Origin: Ziziphus jujuba
Taxonomy: Eukaryota > Streptophyta > Magnoliopsida > Rosales > Rhamnaceae
NCBI RefSeq assembly: GCF_031755915.1
Contig: NC_083379.1
Coordinates: forward strand, 82,001-146,000
Direction: 5' to 3'
Length of the DNA stretch: 64,000 nt
This document shows, in pieces, positions 11,771-23,500 of the stretch; position 1 is the stretch's first letter, and each line of letters opens with the position of its first letter. Under the pieces are notes generated by a model. The model did not search any database. It worked only from the letters and a program-made list of their open reading frames with translations, and was not told the DNA's origin. The position numbers and the translations under genes are program-made.

Positions 11771-13011
11771 AATAAGTAACAAAGGAAATAATTAATTACT
11801 CTTAATATTGTTGGAAAAACCTAGTTTTTGACCATGTTTAATGGCCATTTTGAGGCTTAATCTTAAGTCGGTCCCACTTGGTCATGTAGAAGATCAAAGT
11901 GAAGTCGATTTCTATCCATAAAATTTCCAAATAGTATATTATACACCCAAAAAATGATGTTTGGGTAATTGAGAAATTGATACCCAGAATAAACCTATTG
12001 ATATTGAAAAAAATTGGAAAACACGTGGAAAACTTCTTCTCCCACATAGAAAAGAAATTAAATACTTTTGGTGTTAAATAGGGTTGTTCGTTTCATGAAG
12101 AGTGATTTGGTAAACCAAAAAGGCTCTCTCTTACGAGCAAACGAAGTGCAAACCACAAACTGATGACCAAAGGATTGGCGTGCAAGCATGTGCCTTGTCG
12201 GGACGTAGGCATGCAGGTTGGACTTGCTATTCTACCCCTTAACTACTAAAGTGCCTCCCCTAGTGTTTGTCTTGATCTTTAAATCCATAATTTCAAATTT
12301 GGATTGTTTAGATGATTTTAAAAGATAGTTTCAAATTATACCAAATATATTTAATAAATAATTCATTATTTAAGTGATAATTGCTAATAAAATTAGCCTC
12401 CTTATTATATTTTTTTTAATAAATTGTTGTGAAGAATTCACTAAAAATTTGTTAAAAAGAAAATCAATGTGAAAAAAAAAAAAACTCAAAGACAAATAGT
12501 AATAAATATTGATTTTTTTTCATTGATTACTATTCATGTATTTTATGAAGAGTTTGTATTGTATTATATCATTCAATATTGCGGTAGGAGAGATGAACCT
12601 AGAATTTTGGTCTGAATAAAGTAATAACTTTGTCCCTACGCGGTGCCCCTCCTGAAATATTCTGCAACATCTGCCACTGAGTGTAAAAATCTTATATTAA
12701 TTGTTTAAAATGGAAGAAACATCTCAAATTAATTGCTGAATGTTTTTGTAATAGGCAGAATTTTATTTCTAACTAAACCCCAATGTTTGTAAATTGGCAC
12801 TTCTCCTTCAGCTTTCAACACACAGAAAAACAAGTTAGAAACTTAGATTCTCTTAAAAGTTTTTATAAAGGTCAGGCATAATTTAAGTTCGCTAGAGTAG
12901 CTTCAAATATGCATCTTAGCTTATGTTCAACAGTGGTGTCCTAGGAAACAAACACTGTCAATTCTTAAGCACTGACATCAAGAAATGAATCTGTTTTAAG
13001 CAAATTGTGTG
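11771..13011. other. No gene recognised
   Basis: AT-rich sequence with no convincing frame on either strand. TGTTGGAAAAACCTAG at about 11810 looks like a possible LTR start, but no partner was found. Otherwise nothing assignable. Confidence 0.4.
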
Positions 13012-13625
13012 CACTATGCCAAAATACTAAACTAGCGATACTACGAAAAAATAAAATATCTACAAAAAGAAAGATGTGACGTTAAGATAAAGCGTCGGTT
13101 AAAATGACAAAAATATATGACATTTTCAAAAAATACTGAAGATAAAACGTCACTTAGTACAAAAATGAATGATATTTTTTTTCGGCATCGCTGGATTGAT
13201 GATTAAAAATATTAAATGACACTTTTATAAACAAAGTGTCAGTCAAAATAATTAATATTGGGTGACATTTTTGTGATAAAAACTTCGGCTATTATAATTT
13301 TAATTTATAATTTATACATATTTTATTTAATTTTAGAAGTGTGAAGAAGAATAACTATACTAAAAAAGGATATAATATTTTTTTATTTATTTATGAATAA
13401 AAAACTTAGGCGATGCTTTTGTAAGCTTTTGTATGTCATTTTACCATTCTCATCCATTTTATATTTTATCTAAATGTATCTAAATATTGAATATATTAAT
13501 TAGTAACACACAAAAAAAAATTTAATCTACTCATTCAATTTAATTTATTTGATTTTAAATTTTAAATTATTTATTTTTAATTTATTAAAATAAGATAATA
13601 TTATTATTTTAAATTAAATATGTAA

Positions 13626-13661
13626 TAGGCAACGCTTTTAAGACCAAAAGCATCGCCTATG
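13626..13661. repeat. GC-armed hairpin 1 of the array
   Basis: TAGGCAACGCTTTT, a 6-base loop, and AAAAGCATCGCCTA give a 34-nt stem-loop embedded in AT-rich DNA. Related palindromes lie at 13800, 14133, 14304, 14717, 14959 and 15466. Confidence 0.8.
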
Positions 13662-13799
13662 TATTTTTTACTCTTTTGCAATTTTAATAATTGTTGTGTT
13701 TGTAATTTTAACTTAATTATTGAAATTTTTTTACAGTTCTAACTTAATTATTGTTAAATGAATAGAACTTGAAAATTTTAATTTTTCAATTTCAAGATA

Positions 13800-13833
13800 C
13801 TAGGCGGTGCTTTTACCATAAAAGGCGTCGCCT
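13800..13833. repeat. GC-armed hairpin 2 of the array
   Basis: TAGGCGGTGCTTTT ... AAAAGGCGTCGCCTA; same architecture as hairpin 1, with a few mismatches between the arms. Confidence 0.8.
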
Positions 13834-13867
13834 ATGTTCTTTATTTTTTAAAATTTTGTTTAATTAG

Positions 13868-15010
13868 TAAGATATATAGGATACAGAAATTAACGCTTGA
13901 GATATTTGTGGATATCTGGCTTATGAAAATCTAAGGAGAGTTGTGTGTCCAAGTAGGGTGTAGCTGTCACTTTGTTATCTATTTTGCAAAACAAAGAATC
14001 TTATGTTAATTTAATGGCCGCGTTTAAAAGGTTACATATAGTGTGTGAAGATCTTAATAGTATAGTTTAACATACTAATTAGTAATATGAAGTGCAAATT
14101 GACAAAGTTTTTTTTAATTATTTCAATATTAATAGGCAATGCTTTTAGCAAGGAAAGCATCGCGTAATTGTGTTTCTTTTTTTTTTTTTTTAACAATGTT
14201 AACTGTTTTTTTCTTTGCAATTTTAACTTAATTAATTTTTGCAATATTAACTAACTTGTTTGTTAAATTAAAGAGGTTCATTTTTTTTAAAATACCAAAG
14301 TATTAGGCGATGCTTTTATCATCAAAAGTTTCGCCTATTTACTTCTTTTTTTTTGGGGAATTTTTTTTTCAAGTTTTATTAATATACATATCATTATGTA
14401 AATATATATATTGATAAATTGATAAATAAGTCACTAGTAAATTAGCATGTTACATAGGATACAGAAATTAGAGTTTAAGATATCTGTGTATACCTGGCTT
14501 ATAAAAACCTGAGTAAAGCAGTGTGTCCGTTAGTTATTATCACTCCTATCACTTTGTAATCTATTTTGCAGAACAAGAATGTTATGTTGATTCAATGGCT
14601 GCATTTAAAAGATTAAATGTAGTGTGTGAAGATGTTGGTAATATAATTTAACATAATAATTAGCAATATGAAGTAACACTAAAAAAAATTTCTTTTTTTT
14701 ATTATTTCAAGATTAATAGGCGATGCTTTTGTCAAAGAAAGCGTCACCTAATTGTGTGTTTTTTTTTTTTTCTTTTTTACAATGTTAACAATTTTTTTTT
14801 GTTTGCAATTTTAACTGAGCTATTTTTTTTGTTTGCAATTTTAACTTAACTAATTTTTTTTTGTATGCAATTTTAACTTAATTAATTTTGTAATCTTAAC
14901 TAATGTGTTTATTAAATTAAAGAGCTTCAACTTCTTCTTTTTTTAAATATCAAAGCATTAGGCAACACTTTTCGATGCTTTTCTTACAAAAACGTCTCCT
15001 ATTTACCTTT
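13868..15010. repeat. Tandem duplication of a ~0.58-kb unit carrying two hairpins each
   Basis: The block starting ATAGGATACAGAAATTA at about 13876 recurs at about 14455, with shared phrases such as ATCTATTTTGCA, TAGTGTGTGAAGAT and TAGGCRATGCTTTT. Each unit carries two GC-armed hairpins (14133 and 14304; 14717 and 14959). Shorter, more decayed repeats (ATATATATGAAGCAA) follow at 15068 and 15232. Copies are clearly diverged, so the duplication is old. Confidence 0.7.
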
Positions 15011-15465
15011 TTATTTTTGAAATTTTAATTTTTTTAAGTTTTATCAACATGCATATCATTATATAAATATATATATGAAGCAAAATTTGACAAAGATTTT
15101 TTTTATTATTATTTGAATGATAATAGGAAAAACCATAACCTATTTTCTTTTTTCCTTTTTTCCAATTTTAATTGTTGTTGGAATTTTAATTTTTTTCAAA
15201 TTTTATTAATATACGTTGCATTATGTAAACATATATATATGAAGCAACAATTGACAAAGATATTTTTTATTAGGAAGATAATGGGTGACGCATTTTTCCT
15301 TTTTTTTTTTTTCAATTTTAATTATTGTTGGGTTTGTAATTTTAACGTAATTATGCAATTTTTTTTTTAAATGTAAAATAATTATTTGTCAAATTAATAG
15401 AATTTGAAATTCTTTTTTTAATTGCAAGAGATTAGGTGACGCTTTTAGTTTTAATTTTAAGGGAT

Positions 15466-15499
15466 TAGGTGACGCTTTTATTATTAAAAGCGTCGCCTA
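15466..15499. repeat. Best-preserved GC-armed hairpin of the array
   Basis: TAGGTGACGCTTTT, loop ATTATT, AAAAGCGTCGCCTA: arms match except for one position. A half copy of the left arm precedes it at 15433. Confidence 0.8.
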
Positions 15500-15719
15500 T
15501 GTACCGATCTTCAATTTTCTTCTTTTTATTATTTTTATGTTTTTGGAAAAATATTTTAAAATATTAAAAATGAATTATACCACTGGACCAAATGCACTTG
15601 CTTGTATTTAATTGAACAGAAAAGTATAATATCAATTTTTAAAATAAAAGTGTCAGGCGAGCTTTTAAAAAAAGAAAAGCCTTTTATCTCATCAATACAA
15701 GAGTGACTAGGGGGAAGCC

Positions 15720-16856
15720 TGATACAAACCTAGGACGACCTGCTCCTAAACCCGTATTATATTAGTCCGGATCTCAATTAAGTTCAAATTCTAATGGAAT
15801 GGACCTCAACCCCTAACCAACTTGTGGTTAGAAACCTTGGTATAATGTAGACGCCACAATAGGGGATGGAAAACCTATTGATAAGTCAAGCTAAAACAAC
15901 CAATTCTCTAATGGTGTTTTAGGTGTTCTCAAAGAACAAAGAGATAATTAATCTCACAAGTATTTTCTTAATCAAATCAAAGTTGTATTCTTATTGAAAA
16001 ATAAGCCTTTAAATAGGCTTTAAATGAAACAAAATAAACTCTAAAAACCCTAGGAAAAATCGGCCACACAATGAAGAGTTCTATGGTGGCCGAAATTCTC
16101 ACTCCTTTCCTAATCTAATTTGGATTAATTAATTCCTTTATTTTGAATTAGAAATTAATTAATTTACAATGAAAATAATAAAATAATAACTTTCCTAAAC
16201 TTATTGTTCCAGAAAATAAATAAATAAAAACTAAAAAGTAATGGTAATTTCCTAAAACAAAAAGTAGAATCAAATTAGGAAACCAAAATACTAGCTTTTT
16301 GACTAAGTTGATTTTGACCAATCTTTGATCAATTTGAGCTCCAAATCAGCTTCACTATGCTTTTTAGGATGCCAAATAAGCTAAAATATGAAGTCCCACA
16401 CGTTGTCCATGCTTGGAAGAGGAAGAAAAAGCCAACTCAGCAAAATACAGTAAAGCCAGCACAAAATACAATAAAAAACAGGCCAAATTTGAAGCTGTCC
16501 GTACAACCCCTTTTTGAATGCCTTTGAAGCTGGATTGACTTGATTCCATATCCTCTTAGACATAGTTATTTAATCCATAAAGAGTTGGAACCATTTCATG
16601 CTGCTCGTTGTCCATATTTGCACCAAAACTGCTACCCGGGTCCGTATCGGCTTCCACCATTTGTATGGTTAGGATAGGTCTTGGCTCTTTGGATATGGAC
16701 AAGTGCTTTTGAGTATTCATTATTCCCTGGATAAAAGCACCAATATTGTCCTTAAACTTCATAACTTGAGCACTAGTGATTGGCCCGGTCTTCATCCGTA
16801 TCGAGTCACCACCCCAGCGGGTTGTCGGTTGTGCAGGCTCGGGCGGAATCACATCA
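15720..16856 (-). repeat. 3' LTR of element D
   Basis: 1137 bp; on the plus strand it runs from TGATACAAACC to GGAATCACATCA, that is TG...CA on both strands. It encodes the last ~100 codons of the element's long frame (stop at 16556), ending HEMVPTLYGLNNYV. Confidence 0.9.
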
Positions 16857-18730
16857 TTCCCCTCCTCTTGAAAAGGATTTGTCCTCAAATCTAGTTCATC
16901 ACCTGCAGCAAAAGGAAACAAATCAGCATCTTTGGATGTAGCACTCACATTATACTCACCCGGTAAATAAATCGTGTAGGTGTTTTCATTGATCCTTTCC
17001 AAAACTTGAAAAGATCCATCTCCTCGCGGCATAAGCTTGGACTTTCTTTGTTCGGGAATCCTCTCCTTCCTTGGTTGAAACCAAAACCAATCTCCTGGGT
17101 CAAATACTATCACAAAAAATACTAGAAATACAAGTTCATCAAACTTTTTAATATTAGCAAATAATCTTTTCCAAAATTTCAAATTTCCACTAAGTAAAGC
17201 TTTTAACAATGAAGATAAAGTTCTATGCAACAAAAACATCTTTAAATAAGTATCTTTAAAATTCATGACCAGCAATGATTTCTTACTCAAAATTACTTTA
17301 TTAGCTTCACCAAAATTAAAATAAAAATTTTTATTTTTCCTTTCTTTTTCTTTCACACTCACGGATTCCATGGGTTTTACATCACCCTCGGCTTTTGCAC
17401 CAAATTTCTCACTTTCGGGTTTAATATAATTTTTCCACTCCACCTGGGTTTTAGAGGACTTACCTTGAACAGCAAGCTCACCTTTCTCCTTTTGGATGGA
17501 TGGTGGAACCGATGGTGCCATACTACCCTTCTCTTTGAACCTCTCGGCTTCCCTCCATTGTTGCATTTGAAGTTGATCGTTAAATACTTCCTTTGGAGTT
17601 AATGGCTCCAGCTTAAACTTTTTCCCTTTAAATTTAAATACAATGCTATTCTCTCTACCATAATGGATAGCATCTCTATCAAATTTCCATGGCCTACCCA
17701 ACAAAATATGACCCATATGCATAGGAATAGCATCACACAATACAACATCCACATATGTATCAATGCTGAATTTTACTTTGACTTGTTTATTTACTTTTAT
17801 CTCACCACTATCATTTAGCCATTGTAATCTATATGGTTCTGGATCTTTAATAGTTTTTAGGCCTAATTTATCAACTACCATGCTACTAATTACATTTGCA
17901 CAACTTCCACTATCTATAATCATACTACATATGTTACCTTGAATTACGCATCGGGTGTGGAAGATGTTTTCTCTTTGAATTTCATCCTCATCTTTGTATG
18001 CAGCAAGTACTCTCCTAGAAACCAAGTTTAATTCAGCATTGGATGCTTGCAAGGTTTCGGGTTCATCCTCCAAGTCCTCCTCCTCTTGCTTGGCTTCATC
18101 CTCACTTTCTTCACTTTCTGATTCTAGCTCGTCATTGCCCTTTAACACCATGATTCTTCCATTTGGGCATTGGCTAGTGATGTGTCCTCCTCCTTGGCAC
18201 TTAAAACACACAACATCATGAGTTCTCGAAGGTTTAGAATCTAATTTTACCTTATTATTTGGTGCTTGGACAAATTCGGTTCTAGTCTCCTTCCTTGGCC
18301 AGTTTGAAATTTTTTCTTTGACTTTCAGCTTTGGCTTGCTTTCGTAGATGGGATTGTTCCTCCAGCCACTTGAATTGGACCTTCCACTGTTGGAAACACC
18401 TCCAAACCATGAGCTTACACCCTTCCTCTTGAATTGATGCTCTAATTTAATAGCCACATGCAACATCTCCTCCAATTCCACATATTGTTGCAATTCTAGT
18501 TGATTGGCTATTTCACAATTCAAACCACCAAGAAACCTTGCAATGGTTGCTTCCCTATCTTCATTCAAGTTCAATCTCATCATAAGCATCTCCATCTCTT
18601 TGTAATAATCCTCCATGGACCTACTTCCTTGAGACAAATATTGAAGCCTTTGATGCAGCAACCTATGGTAATGTGATGGCACAAACCGCTTTCTCATGGC
18701 TCCTTTCATTTGTGGCCATGTTGTGATCAA
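16556..18730 (-). pseudogene. gag C-half, protease, scrambled pol block and LTR-encoded tail of element D
   Basis: 724 open codons after the last gag stop. Residues 1-100 are the end of the gag core ([18 protein letters not shown]). A zinc knuckle CFKCQGGGHITSQC follows, then an aspartic protease with intact IIDSGSCANVIS. The protease-RT linker ends NFYFNFGEANKVI. There is then no RT domain. Instead an integrase-like piece (HRTLSSLLKALLSGNLKFW, about 17235-17170), an RT-like piece (RLFANIKK...ELVFLVFF, about 17170-17112) and the integrase C-terminus (VFDPGDWFWF...[14 protein letters not shown]) run on in frame. The tail lies in the LTR. A protein with Gag and protease function but no replication enzymes is plausible for an intact relative. 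Confidence 0.85.
16857..16870 (-). other. Polypurine tract of element D
   Basis: On the minus strand CAAGAGGAGGGGAA directly precedes the TGATGTG start of the 3' LTR. Confidence 0.85.
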
Positions 18731-19333
18731 GTCATCACCAACTCTCCTCGGGGTGCTTTACTCATTTATCCACCATTGGAGTGCATAATGGCCAACCTCC
18801 ATTGCTGCCAATTTCACCTTTTTACCCTCCGAATAATTATGGCAGTCAAATATCATCTCCATCTTTTCTTCCCATTCCAAATATGCCTCGGGATCACTTT
18901 TTCCCATGAATGGTGGGATGTTGATCTTGATATTGCTAAGATTATCATCTGTTTCTTCCCTCCTATACCTTCCATGGCCAGCTCTCTCTTGGACAGCAAA
19001 GGTTTTGTCCATGCCTTCCTCAAAGTCTCCACCGTAATTCTCCTCCTCAAATTCCTCTCTTGGTCTTTCACGGCCTCCTCGTCCTCGACCTCGACCTTCA
19101 TGGAATTCTTGCCTATTTCTTGTGTTCGGAATTCCTTGGGAAACTTCTAGCCTTCCCATCCTTTGATTCATGTGCTCAACTTAAGCACTCACCCGCTGTA
19201 ATTGCTCCAAAACAACTTTCAAATCCATTTACTCACCACTCCCGGTAGCTCGTGGATCACCATGAAATCCTACGGACTCTTCTTCATTAATTCTCAGGGG
19301 TGTGTCTCCTCTTCTTATTCTAGAATCTGCCAT
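18731..19333 (-). pseudogene. gag N-half of element D, three nonsense codons
   Basis: Starts ATG at 19333 reading [10 protein letters not shown], as in C. TAA stops lie at codon 35 (19229-19231), codon 51 (19181-19183) and codon 192 (18758-18760). At least the last two fall where B and C keep CAA, Gln. The frame is otherwise kept, including an Arg/Gly-rich stretch ([12 protein letters not shown]) and the gag core ([20 protein letters not shown]). Repeated CAA-to-TAA changes fit C-to-T decay of methylated DNA. Confidence 0.88.
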
Positions 19334-20494
19334 GTTAGTAAAATACTGCAAAAATAAAATAAATCCTCACAATACTCACTCCCTCACGTGTTTCACTCAA
19401 ACAAGGTCTCAACACTCGTGTTTACACACTAGTTTCGGCTTTTACCCTCTTTTAAGCTCATACTCTCTTGCCTTTTTTTCCACTTAAAGAATTAACTCAA
19501 AGTTCTAATTAAAACACCCACAAAACAGCAATTAGATTACAAGTATGTTTTAATTAAACTTATCAATAAAACAGTAGGTAAAGGTAGGCAATACCGAAAG
19601 AATTCAACAAAACCTAGTTTCGGCTTTTCTAGTCAAAATAAAGCAAATTAATGAGAAAACTTTGGAATTTTGAAGAACTGGACCAGATGGTGTGAGATTA
19701 AGGATTCAAGAATAAAATTCTAGAAAAAGAAATTCAAATACGAACAAGAATCAAAGAGAACAAAAATATAGAAAAGTTGTTGGTTGTTGTTCATTGTAAT
19801 TCAAGTTTTTGTATCAAATCCTTTAACTAATTTTAATCCAAATAATTTAACACTCAAACTCAAATATCCAGCAGCAAAAATAACTCTTCAAAAACTCCAA
19901 ATATGGAATAAATAATCAACAAAGCAGCAGTTACAGGAAATTTCTAGCAACAAACTTCAACACCAATTTTCAACAAACCGATATATATATATATATAATA
20001 TATTTTTATATTCGGCTTTCTTCTTGTTTTTTTTTTTTTTCTTTCACTCACTGAATATCAAACACAAAAGTAGCAAGAATAAAGAGCAAATTTGCAATTC
20101 CAACTCCAAAAATTCACCAAACCCGTGACCTCCAAATAAACAAAAATGTGCAGTTTTTTTTTTTTTTTTAAATGTTGCCGCAAACTCCTTTTTTTTTTTT
20201 TAATAGATGAATGCAAATATTTAATACTAAAACAGCAAGGAAAAATCAACAATAACCAAAATAAAAGAACAATGATGAAAGACAACCAATAAACTAAGAA
20301 ACAAAAAAAAAAAAAAAGGTTAAAACTAGGAAAATTTAATTCAAATAGGAATGAATTTTTTATTTTTTATTTTTTTTTATTTAAGATGTAGAACGTGTAT
20401 GGGATGGATGCAACCTTAACCTAATACTAAAATTGCAAAATAACACAAAAACAAATAAAGCAAATACAGATAGATCAAACCTGAACAAAATTCG

Positions 20495-20506
20495 GCTCTG
20501 ATACCA
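20495..20506 (-). other. Primer-binding site of element D (initiator tRNA-Met)
   Basis: GCTCTGATACCA on the plus strand (TGGTATCAGAGC on the minus), two bases inside the 5' LTR. The leader between it and gag (about 1.1 kb) has poly-A/T runs and an (AT)n tract near 19981. Confidence 0.9.
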
Positions 20507-20508
20507 AA

Positions 20509-22772
20509 TGATACGAACCTAGGACGACCTGCTCCTAAACCCGTATTATATTAGCCGGATCTCAATTAAGTTCAAGTTCTAATGGAATGGATCTCAACCC
20601 CTGATGTGATTTCACCCGAGCCCGCTCCACCGATAACCCGCTGGGGTGCTGACTCGACACGGATGAAGACTAGGCCAATCACAAGAGCTCAAATTAAGAG
20701 ATTTAAGGGCAAACTGGGAGTATTTATACAGAGGGTAATCAATCTCAGCAGAGCTTGTCCATACTTGAGGATACAAAGCCTATTCGAAGCATCCAAGTGG
20801 TGGAAGCCGATACGGACCCGGGTGACGGTTTTGGTACATTTTTGGAGTCCGGGAAGCATGAAATGATTCCAATGCTTTATGGGTTCAATACATATGCCTA
20901 ATAGGTCATGGAATCAAGTTAAAGCAACCTCAAATGCAATCAAAAAGGGCTTGTACGGACAGCATCAACAATTTGGCCGAATTTGCTGTATTGCTTGCTG
21001 GCTTTACTGTATTTTACTGTATTAGCCTTTTCTTATTTTTCCAAGCATGGGCAACGTGTGGGACTACATATTCAGCTTATTTGGCATCCTAAAAAGCATC
21101 TAGAAGCTGATTTGGGGTTCAAAGAGGTCAAAGATTGATCAAAGTCAACTTGATCAAAAGGCTAGCATTTTTAGTTTCCTAATTTGTTTTTACTTTTTGT
21201 TTTAGGAAACTACCATTACTTTTTGGCTTTTATTTATTTATTTTCTGGAAAAATAACTTTAGGAAGGTTTTTATTTTATTCTTTCCATTGTAAATTAATT
21301 AATTCCTAATTTAATATAAAGGAATTAATTAATCAAACTTAGATTAGGAAAGGAAGTATAGTTTCGGCCAACTAGGTTTCTTTATGTGTGGTGGCTGGTT
21401 TTCTTTATGTTCTAGGGTTTTATTTCGTGGCTTTGTAGCCTATTTAAAGGCTTATTTTTCAAGATGAATACGACTTTGATTTGATTAGGAAAATACTTGT
21501 GAGATTAATTATCTCTTTGTTCTTTGAGAACACCTAAAACACCATTAGAGAATTGGTTGTTTTAGCTTGACTTATCAATAGGTTTTCCATCCCCTATTGT
21601 GGCGTCTTCATTATACCAAGGTTTCTAACCACAGGTTGGTTAGGGGTTGAGGTCCATTCCATTAGAACTTGAACTTAATTAAAGATCCAGGCTAAAATAA
21701 TACGGGTTTAGGAGCAGGTCGTCCTAGGTTCGTATCAACCCCTAACCAACCTATGGTTAGAAACCTTGGTATAATGTAGACGCCACAATATGGGATGGAA
21801 AACCTATTGATAAGTCAAGCTAAAACAACCAATTCTCTAATGATGTTTTAGGTGTTCTCAAAGAACAAAGAGATAATTAATCTCACAAGTATTTTCTCAA
21901 TCAAATCAAAGTTGTATTCTTATTGAAAAATAAGCCTTTAAATATGCTTTGAATGAAACAAAATAAGCCCTAAAAACCCTACGAAAAACTAGCCACACAA
22001 TGAAGAGTTTTATGGTGGCCGAAATTCTCACTCCTTTCCTAATCTAATTTGGATTAATTAATTCCTTTATTTTGAATTAGGAATTAATTAATTTACAATG
22101 AAAATAATAAAATAATAACTTTCCTAAACTTATTGTTCCAGAAAATAAATAAATAAAAACTAAAAAGTAATGGTAATTTCCTAAAACAAAAAGTAGAATC
22201 AAATTAGGAAACCAAAATACTAGCTTATTGACTAAGTTGATTTTGACCAATTTGAGCTCCAAATCAGCTGCAATATGCTTTTTAGGATGCCAAATAAGCT
22301 GAATATGAAGTTTCACACGTTGCCCATGCTTGGAAGAGGAAGAAAAAGCCAACTCAAGAAAATACAGTAAAGCCAGCACAAAATACAATAAAAAACAGGC
22401 CAAATTTGAAGCTGTCCGTACAACCCCTTTTTGAATGCCTTTGAAGCTGGCTTGACTTGATTCCATATCTCTTAGACATATGTATTGAATCCATAAAGAG
22501 TTGGAACCATTTCATGCTGCTCGTTGTCCATATTTGCACCAAAACTGCCACCCGGGTCAGTATCGGCTTCCACCATTTGTATGGTTAGGATAGGTCTTGG
22601 CTCTTCGGATATGGACAAGCGCTTTTGAGTATGCATTATTCCCTGGATAAAAGCAGCAATATTGTCCTTAAACTTCATAACTTGAGCCCTAGTGATTGGC
22701 TCGGTCTTCATCCGTATCGAGTCAGCACCCTAGCAGGTTGTCGGTTATGCAGGCTCGAGCGGAATCACATCA
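20509..22772 (-). repeat. 5' LTR of element D, interrupted by solo LTR E
   Basis: Pieces 20509-20601 and 21743-22772 together make about 1.12 kb and match the LTR at 15720-16856. A deletion of about 11 bp removes TCTTTGATCAA near 22250. Solo LTR E with its ACCCC duplication sits between them. Confidence 0.88.
20602..21737 (+). repeat. Solo LTR E (B-type), inserted in the 5' LTR of D
   Basis: 1136 bp, begins TGATGTGATTTCACCC and ends GGTTCGTATCA, with perfect TSD ACCCC (20597-20601 and 21738-21742). It closely resembles the LTRs of B. Its orientation is opposite to its host D, so it is a separate, later insertion of the same family reduced to one LTR by homologous recombination. Confidence 0.93.
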
Positions 22773-22949
22773 AAGACCTAACTCCATACCTCTAGCACCC
22801 TAAGTGAGAATCATACCTCTAGACCAAATGCATTTGCTTGTATTTATGCTTATTTAAGTATTTAATGACTTCTTCTATAAAAAAATCACTTATTTGTATA
22901 TTTAGTGATGCTTTTATCAAAAATATTAAAAGTAACTTATTAAAAATAT

Positions 22950-23500
22950 CAAAAATCAAAGTTATCACCTGTAGAGAAAGGAGATAAGTCGGAAATATTA
23001 GAAGTAGAGCTCCATTGTCGTTTAGTCTTTCCAACACTTGAAAAAGTCCATCTCCTTTTGGCATAAGCTTCGACTTGCATTGTACTAGAAATATTATTTT
23101 CTTAAATGCAGCCAAACTCAATCTCCAAGTTCAAACAATATAGGCATTCCGCATTTATTAGCTACACGAGCATATTGTTTCCATTCTTCTTTCAATGTTT
23201 GCACGCTCCTTTTCATGTATCTACTTTCAAAATTCTACCATTTTCTTTCTATCAAGATTAGCATGTTCATTCATAGACAAAGATGTTAAATTTAATGGAG
23301 TTAAAGGATTAATTTCAAAAGGAGAATGTTTTGTCACAGAATGCACAATCCTATTATATACAAATTCTATATGAGGCAGATAATCTTCCCAAGTTTTAAT
23401 ATTTCTATCAATTAAAGCATACAACAATGTATACAAAGTCATATTCACTATTTCAATTTTACCATCTATTTATGGATGACAAGTATTGGAAAATAATATC
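22950..23500 (-). mobile_element. Ty3/gypsy integrase fragment (distant relative of B/C/D)
   Basis: Minus strand, in broken frames. TCHPQIDGKIE carries the catalytic Glu region (about 23490). Then come ALIDRNIKTWEDYLPHIEFVYN and SPFEI (23400-23290) and, after a gap, SKLMPKGDGLFQVLERLNDN (about 23075-23015). This aligns with ORF2 of C ([12 protein letters not shown]...; [13 protein letters not shown]) but is too diverged to be the same subfamily. Fragment only. Confidence 0.75.

Larger units (their letters stand above)
13012..15719. mobile_element. Probable CACTA-derived region with subterminal hairpin array
   Basis: CACTATGCCAAAATAC at 13012 has the form of a CACTA terminus. It is followed by a 2.6-kb AT-rich stretch in which short GC-rich palindromes recur. 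The palindromes have arms of type TAGGCGATGCTTTT / AAAAGCGTCGCCTA. Arrays of short inverted motifs are typical of CACTA subterminal regions. No transposase and no opposite terminus (TAGTG end) are seen; element D cuts the region at 15720. A weaker TAGTGATGCTTTTATC motif recurs at 22901 beyond D. The family assignment is inference. Confidence 0.45.
15720..22772 (-). mobile_element. Element D: non-autonomous Ty3/gypsy LTR retrotransposon with scrambled pol
   Basis: Minus-strand element of the B/C family. The 3' LTR is 15720-16856, the interior is 16857-20508 (3.65 kb), and the 5' LTR is 20509-22772, interrupted by solo LTR E. The flanks AAGCC (15715-15719) and AAGAC (22773-22777) are a 5-bp TSD with one mismatch. 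PBS and PPT are in place. It has gag and protease but no RT, RNase H or integrase domain, only the same reordered pol pieces as B. The first part of gag has three stop codons. The rest is one open frame of 724 codons into the LTR. The three LTR types (B/E, C, D) differ enough to be subfamilies. Confidence 0.88.

Noticed and set aside
15115..15370. 85-codon Phe-rich frame
   Set aside because: Poly-T/AT-rich repeat region; composition alone explains it.
13408..15500. Hairpin array as a CRISPR array
   Set aside because: Repeats are palindromes at irregular distances in plant DNA, units diverge, and there are no spacers of constant length or cas genes.
22901..22960. TAGTGATGCTTTTATC as the right end of the CACTA-like region
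   Set aside because: Only a short match to the hairpin arm; no terminal inverted repeat or 3-bp duplication with 13012 could be shown.
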